In this document: in pieces, positions 5,816 through 8,794 of the stretch
How positions within the stretch are numbered: the first letter of the stretch is position 1
Layout of the letters: every line of letters starts with the position of its first letter
NCBI GenBank assembly: GCA_030598075.1
Contig: JAUVQP010000056.1
Coordinates: 1 to 8,794, forward strand
DNA length: 8,794 nt
Reading direction: 5' to 3'
Source of the DNA: Miltoncostaeaceae bacterium
GTDB lineage: Bacteria; Actinomycetota; Thermoleophilia; Miltoncostaeales; Miltoncostaeaceae
Position numbers and translations under genes: made by a program
The notes under the pieces: model-generated
What the model was told of the DNA's origin: nothing
Databases searched by the model: none
What the model saw: only the letters and a program-made list of their open reading frames with translations

Positions 5816-7237
5816 GTGGTAGATCGCAGAACGAAGATCGTGGCGACGCTGGGGCCCGCGACCGACGCGCCCGGCATGATCGAGAGGCTGATCGATGTCG
5901 GCCTGGATGCCGCGCGCATCAACACCGCCCACGGCACGCCCGAGGGCTGGCGTCGGCAGGCGGCAGAGCTGCGTGCCGCGGGCGCGGCGGCCGGACGCCA
6001 GGTCGCGCTCCTCGTGGACATCGCGGGGGCGAAGCTGCGGTTGGTCGCCGGCGTGCGCCCGCGGGAGGTGCTCGCCGGCGAGACCGTCACGTTCAGGGGG
6101 GGGTCGGACGCCGGTGAGGGGCTGCTCGCCGTGGACTGGCCGAAGCTCGTCGACGCCGTCACTCCCGGCGTCTCGGAGATCGTCGTCGGCGACGGGACGC
6201 CGCGCTTCTCGGTGGTCACGACGATCGAGGGCGACATTCGGTGCAGCTGCGTGCGGCCGGGAAGGATCGAGCCCCGGAAGGGCGTCTTCGTGACCCACGC
6301 TCGGGCCGAGCTGCCCCCGCTCGACGAGCGGGACATCGCCGACCTGACCGTCGCCGCCGAGCTGGACGCCGACTTCGTCGCCCTGTCGTTCGTGCGGTCC
6401 GGCCAGGACGTGCGACGGCTTAGGAGCGTGCTCGAGTCGCTGGGCTCACGGGCCCGCGTCATCGCGAAGATCGAGAGGATCGAGGCATTCGACGCGCTCG
6501 ACGAGATCCTCGCGGTGTCCGACGGGGTCATGGTGGCGCGCGGCGACCTGGGCGTTCGGGCGGGCGTCGCGCGCGTGCCGCTGCTTCAGAAGAGCATCAT
6601 CCGCCGCGCGGTGGCCAGCGGGAAGCTGGCGATCACCGCCACCCAGATGCTCGAGTCGATGATCACCACCCCGGCTCCGACGCGGGCCGAGGCGGCCGAT
6701 GTGGCGAACGCCATCTTCGACGGCACCTCCGCCGTCATGCTGTCGGCCGAGACCGCGATCGGCAGCTACCCGGTCGAGTCGGTCCAGGTCATGAGCGAGA
6801 TCGCCCTCCACGCGCAGTCCGAGCCTCTCTACCACCAGGACATCGAGGCGCCGGTCTCCAGCCGCGCCGAGGCGGTCATGCAGTCGGCCGTCCTGCTGGC
6901 CCGGCAGGTCGACGCCGCGGCAATCGTGGTTCCCACCACCAGCGGGGGCTCGGTGCGCGCGGCGGCGAAGTACCGACCCGAGCGCCCCCTCATCTCCCTT
7001 TCCCGCGACGTCGGCGTCGCTCGCCAGCTCGCGCTCGACTGGGGGGTGGTGCCCGACATCATGCCCCGGGAGGCGGGGTCGGCGGAGGAGTTCGTCGACC
7101 TCATGGTTCAGCGGGCCGCCGAGGCGGGCCGCCTGGAGCGCGGTGACCAAGTCGTGGTCGCGTACGGGAGCACTCGCGACCACGCCGGCTCCACGAACGT
7201 CATCGTCCTTCGGCAGATCGGCGAGCCGGCCCTCTAG
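5816..7237 (+). CDS. Divergent pyruvate kinase, probably K+-independent type
   Basis: Pyruvate kinase converts phosphoenolpyruvate and ADP to pyruvate and ATP, the last step of glycolysis. The 473-aa product has the full layout: barrel start RRTKIVATLGPAT, B domain about 76-165, catalytic Lys218 and metal ligand Glu220 in VIAKIERIEA, ARGDLGV with Asp244, ITATQMLESM with Thr275, FDGTSAVMLSAETA, and a C-terminal domain with PTTSGGS (373-379) and GSTRDHAGSTN. Unusual changes: the NFS potassium-site motif is NTA (36-38), and the usual DTKGPEIR is DIAGAKLR (68-75), so Lys73 replaces the Glu whose change to Lys marks K+-independent enzymes. Arg34 and Arg75 are kept; the ARGDLGV Glu is Arg. GTG 5816 is the only usable start after the in-frame TGA at 5756; no Shine-Dalgarno is visible. 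It may be a second, paralogous enzyme. Confidence 0.92.
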   Translation: MVDRRTKIVATLGPATDAPGMIERLIDVGLDAARINTAHGTPEGWRRQAAELRAAGAAAGRQVALLVDIAGAKLRLVAGVRPREVLAGETVTFRGGSDAGEGLLAVDWPKLVDAVTPGVSEIVVGDGTPRFSVVTTIEGDIRCSCVRPGRIEPRKGVFVTHARAELPPLDERDIADLTVAAELDADFVALSFVRSGQDVRRLRSVLESLGSRARVIAKIERIEAFDALDEILAVSDGVMVARGDLGVRAGVARVPLLQKSIIRRAVASGKLAITATQMLESMITTPAPTRAEAADVANAIFDGTSAVMLSAETAIGSYPVESVQVMSEIALHAQSEPLYHQDIEAPVSSRAEAVMQSAVLLARQVDAAAIVVPTTSGGSVRAAAKYRPERPLISLSRDVGVARQLALDWGVVPDIMPREAGSAEEFVDLMVQRAAEAGRLERGDQVVVAYGSTRDHAGSTNVIVLRQIGEPAL

Positions 7238-7854
7238 CGAACCGCGAACAGCATGTCGACGCCGCTCTGGTGCGCTATCGCGTAGGCGGGCCGATGCGAG
7301 CCGGGGCGAAAGACGACCGAGAGCCGCATGCCGTCGGCCAGCGCGAGCTCGCGCGGGAGCTTGCGAAAGCGGACCGCGTGCCCGTTGCCGGAGTCGGTGG
7401 CGAGCAGCATTCGGTAGTCGATTCGCCACCATCGTCGATCGAGCCCCGGACGCTCGATCAGCGTGGCGCCGACGATCGCCGCGAACTCGTCGCGGCAGCC
7501 GGGGCACCGCAGGGCAAGCTCGTCCCCGCCCGGATCATCGACGCGGCTGATCGTCGAGCACGTCGGGCAGGGAATGTCCCGTTGCCGCCGCCGGCCCCCG
7601 GTGGGCCCGGCCCCGTTCGCCTGGGCGTCGAGGCGCGTCATGCGGTCGTAGCGCCGCCGCGCCGACGGGTCGCCGAGGACCTGCCAGGCGGCGTTGAGGC
7701 GCTTGCTCATCTCCCCGGCCCGCTCGCGATGCTCCCCTTCGCGAAAGCGGTCCGGGTGGAAGGCCAGCAGTCGAAAGCGCCAGGCCTCCTCGATGCGCTC
7801 GCGGGGGGCGTCGCGATCGACCCCGAGCGTCGCGTAGTGGTCGTCGGTGCTCAT
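7234..7854 (-). CDS. J-domain protein with zinc ribbon (DnaJ-like co-chaperone)
   Basis: The 206-aa product starts with a J domain (residues 5-70: DHYATLGVDRDAPRERIEEA), with the Hsp70-stimulating HPD at 33-35 and the helix IV region LGDPSARRRYD. A linker leads to a four-cysteine zinc ribbon (C96PTC99 and C117PGC120), then a mostly beta C-terminal region (about 140-206) I do not recognise. It lacks the Gly/Phe region and four CXXCXGXG repeats of true DnaJ, so it is a specialised co-chaperone, presumably bringing DnaK to clients chosen by its own domains. GAGGAG abuts the ATG, unusually close for a ribosome binding site, and the preceding gene ends 24 bp upstream; co-transcription with the PASTA lipoprotein is likely. 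Its TAG shares the palindrome CTAG with the TAG of convergent pyruvate kinase, a 4-bp overlap with no room for a terminator. Confidence 0.9.
   Translation of the reverse strand: MSTDDHYATLGVDRDAPRERIEEAWRFRLLAFHPDRFREGEHRERAGEMSKRLNAAWQVLGDPSARRRYDRMTRLDAQANGAGPTGGRRRQRDIPCPTCSTISRVDDPGGDELALRCPGCRDEFAAIVGATLIERPGLDRRWWRIDYRMLLATDSGNGHAVRFRKLPRELALADGMRLSVVFRPGSHRPAYAIAHQSGVDMLFAVR
7235..7244 (+). repeat. TAGCGAACCG word at the pyruvate kinase stop codon
   Basis: The TAG of this exact copy is the pyruvate kinase stop, and the word runs on as CGAAC. The remaining bases are the reverse complement of the last codons (Phe-Ala-Val-Arg) of the convergent J-domain gene, so here the word lies in coding sequence and has no inverted partner. 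Confidence 0.7.
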
Positions 7855-7878
7855 CTCCTCACAGGATGACGGGTTCCG

Positions 7879-8226
7879 CTACGGGACGTCGCATCCCGGC
7901 TCGGGGAGAAGCGTCTCGCCCGGGCCGAGCCTCAGGAAGAGCGTGATCGTCGCGCTCACCGCGACCTCCTCTCCGGCCGCCGGGTCGCTTCCCGTGACGG
8001 GCCCGGGGGCTTCCGCGACGGGAGCGTTCGAGCGGGCCAACTCGGGGGTCAGGAAGCGCCCGCACACGCGGTCGATGGCGGCCTGGGCGGTGAGTCCCTC
8101 GACCTCGGGGACGACGACGCGGTCCTCGGCGCCACACGCCGACAGGCCGACGACGATGGCCGTCACGGCCAGAAGAAGGGGCCATCGCCAGATGGCGCGA
8201 CGTCTCCGCGGCCGTGGGATCCTCAT
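7879..8226 (-). CDS. Lipoprotein with one PASTA-like domain
   Basis: The 115-aa product starts at ATG 8226, whose ATGA overlaps the stop of the preceding small gene, so translation is probably coupled; no independent Shine-Dalgarno is seen. It has a strongly basic n-region (RIPRPRRRR), a hydrophobic segment about 14-29 and lipobox LSAC with lipidated Cys31. Mature residues about 38-100 read VVVPEVEGLTAQAAIDRVCG, then PGPVTGSDPAAGEEV and a final beta strand. This follows the PASTA pattern of V-P-x-hydrophobic-x-G-x-(6)-A, then a P-G-x-V-x-x-x-x-P-x-x-G turn. PASTA domains elsewhere bind muropeptides or uncrosslinked peptidoglycan, usually at the end of Ser/Thr kinases or penicillin-binding proteins. 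Cys55 and Cys112 may form a disulfide. The stop continues as TAGCGGAACCCG, a variant of the recurring word. Confidence 0.75.
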   Translation of the reverse strand: MRIPRPRRRRAIWRWPLLLAVTAIVVGLSACGAEDRVVVPEVEGLTAQAAIDRVCGRFLTPELARSNAPVAEAPGPVTGSDPAAGEEVAVSATITLFLRLGPGETLLPEPGCDVP

Positions 8227-8405
8227 GCCGCGGGGCCGCAGCGGCCCCCGACGAGGGTGTCGCGGCCGGCGTTCGCGCGGGGCGTGTCGTCCTGGTTGCC
8301 GCCGCTCACGCCGCTGTTGCCACCGCACGTCGTCGGCGCCGCCGCGACCGCCCCTGCGGCAATGGCGAGGAGGCGCGATGTCCTTGGAGTGGCCTTCGAG
8401 AGCAC
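8223..8405 (-). CDS. Small exported protein, 60 aa, function unknown
   Basis: The product starts at GTG 8405, preceded by AGGGGA at 8416-8411 with five bases between. Its N-terminus looks like a signal peptide: Lys4, Arg8 and Arg11, then LLAIAAGAVAAAP. Cleavage after the alanines, or lipidation at Cys27 (PTTC, a poor lipobox), is possible. The mature part is Gly/Asn/Asp-rich (GGNSGVSGGNQDD), lacks hydrophobic segments, and contains GRDTLVGGRCGPAA with Cys56, which could pair with Cys27. I do not recognise a family. The ribosome binding site, codon bias and ATGA overlap with the following PASTA lipoprotein argue for a real gene. It appears to be the first gene of a three-gene unit of export and folding proteins. 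Confidence 0.65.
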   Translation of the reverse strand: MLSKATPRTSRLLAIAAGAVAAAPTTCGGNSGVSGGNQDDTPRANAGRDTLVGGRCGPAA

Positions 8406-8410
8406 GCCGT

Positions 8411-8416
8411 TCCCCT
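8411..8416 (-). promoter_or_regulatory. Ribosome binding site AGGGGA for the small exported protein
   Basis: AGGGGA followed by ACGGC and GTG 8405 is well spaced, and it decides that the gene begins at this GTG. Confidence 0.6.
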
Positions 8417-8429
8417 GACTGTCCGCGGG

Positions 8430-8435
8430 AGCCTA
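8430..8435 (-). promoter_or_regulatory. Candidate -10 box TAGGCT for the small protein/PASTA/J-domain unit
   Basis: TAGGCT fits TAnnnT and would give a transcript starting near 8423, leaving about 18 nt of leader with the AGGGGA site. No clear -35 box is visible. Confidence 0.4.
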
Positions 8436-8540
8436 TCCCCCGGGCGCGGGCTCACGCCAGAGCGAACTGTGCCGCGGGCGCGGCCTTCGGCGACCGCTTG
8501 CCCTGGCCCCACCCACCGGCAATGGGGTCGGCCCGCGCCC

Positions 8541-8546
8541 TATGCT
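8541..8546 (+). promoter_or_regulatory. -10 box TATGCT for the gene running off the right edge, leaderless
   Basis: TATGCT, seven bases, then ATG 8554 gives the same spacing as the other leaderless genes in this window. An in-frame ATG at 8542 lies inside the box and is therefore an unlikely start. Confidence 0.5.
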
Positions 8547-8553
8547 GCGCACC

Positions 8554-8794
8554 ATGTACAGCGGACCGGCCGTACTCGAGACGCCCCTGGAGCGGATCGA
8601 TGTGCGGGCGGAGCTCTGGATGCGTCCGCCCAGGGGAATCATGTTGGGAGCGTGGGGCGGCCCCCTCGTCGGGGATTATCGGCTTGTCCGGGTGGTCGGG
8701 GAGGGGGGTACCACGATCGTTCTTCCCGATGGTCGCCGCGGCGACGTCGTCATCAAGCGAGCCGACCCGGACGGGCGCGCGGTGCTCGCGGGAA
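8554..8794 (+). CDS. 5' fragment of a gene with a protein-kinase-like N-terminus
   Basis: An open frame from ATG 8554 runs 80 codons to the window edge without a stop. After about 40 residues with no recognised motif it reads GDYRLVRVVGEGGTTIVLPD and then VVIKRADPDGRAVLAG. The order fits the first strands of a Ser/Thr protein kinase: Y-x-L-V-R-V-V strand, glycine loop GEGG (49-52) followed by Val56, and a hydrophobic-hydrophobic-Lys (Lys68) about 19 residues on, as for the ATP-binding lysine. The catalytic loop and metal-binding motif are off the window, so this is tentative; another nucleotide-binding fold is possible. Third positions include more T than in neighbouring genes (TAT, CTT, GTT, GAT). 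It is divergent from the unit containing the PASTA lipoprotein, interesting because PASTA domains commonly sit on bacterial Ser/Thr kinases. Confidence 0.45.
   Translation, partial: MYSGPAVLETPLERIDVRAELWMRPPRGIMLGAWGGPLVGDYRLVRVVGEGGTTIVLPDGRRGDVVIKRADPDGRAVLAG

Noticed and set aside
6446..7507. 353-codon minus-strand frame under pyruvate kinase
   Set aside because: Antisense shadow of pyruvate kinase that also runs out of frame across the J-domain gene; composition is Arg/Gly/His-rich without motifs.
1..8794. tRNA, rRNA, riboswitch or CRISPR content
   Set aside because: No cloverleaf-like or rRNA-like stretch, no spaced direct-repeat array and no recognisable riboswitch core was seen on either strand.

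Overview
The window is very GC-rich DNA (roughly 70% by eye) with strong G/C at third codon positions, GTG starts and several genes that look leaderless behind TAnnnT -10 boxes. This points to an actinobacterium. The paired-cysteine lipoprotein and the lack of family-specific mycobacterial or Streptomyces genes would fit Thermoleophilia, but that placement is only a guess. No rRNA, tRNA, CRISPR array, phage gene or full insertion sequence is visible. The content is ordinary chromosomal housekeeping in small, mostly single-gene units.

Layout: (1) 1-173, the 3' end of a ROK-family sugar kinase (+), facing an M32 carboxypeptidase (213-1700, -); the two converge on one long palindrome whose arms hold both stop codons. 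(2) 1742-1978, a two-TM small membrane protein (+), divergent from the peptidase and convergent with a lipoprotein (1998-2891, -). (3) 3065-3574, a non-haem ferritin (+), convergent with a 2TM-RCK potassium channel (3767-4786, -), with a 168-bp repeat between them. (4) 4853-5221, a PilZ protein (+), convergent with an unrecognised 88-aa acidic protein (5394-5660, -), with a second, inverted copy of the repeat between them. (5) 5816-7237, a divergent pyruvate kinase (+), whose stop overlaps the stop of a J-domain/zinc-ribbon protein (7234-7854, -). That gene is the last of a three-gene minus-strand run: small exported protein 8223-8405, PASTA-like lipoprotein 7879-8226, J-domain protein. (6) 8554-end, the start of a gene with a protein-kinase-like glycine loop and lysine (+).

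No complete new multi-gene system is evident. The most interesting signals lie at the 3' ends of genes. A 10-bp word, TAGCGAACCG, occurs four times exactly, and in three of these its first three bases are a real stop codon. A separate ~168-bp element with terminal inverted repeats also begins flush with a TAG stop codon in both copies and sits between convergent genes both times. Eight of twelve stops are TAG. Together these suggest a lineage-specific arrangement in which stop codon and terminator or repeat are fused. A second theme is a set of leaderless promoters with the -10 box 6-7 nt before the start codon.
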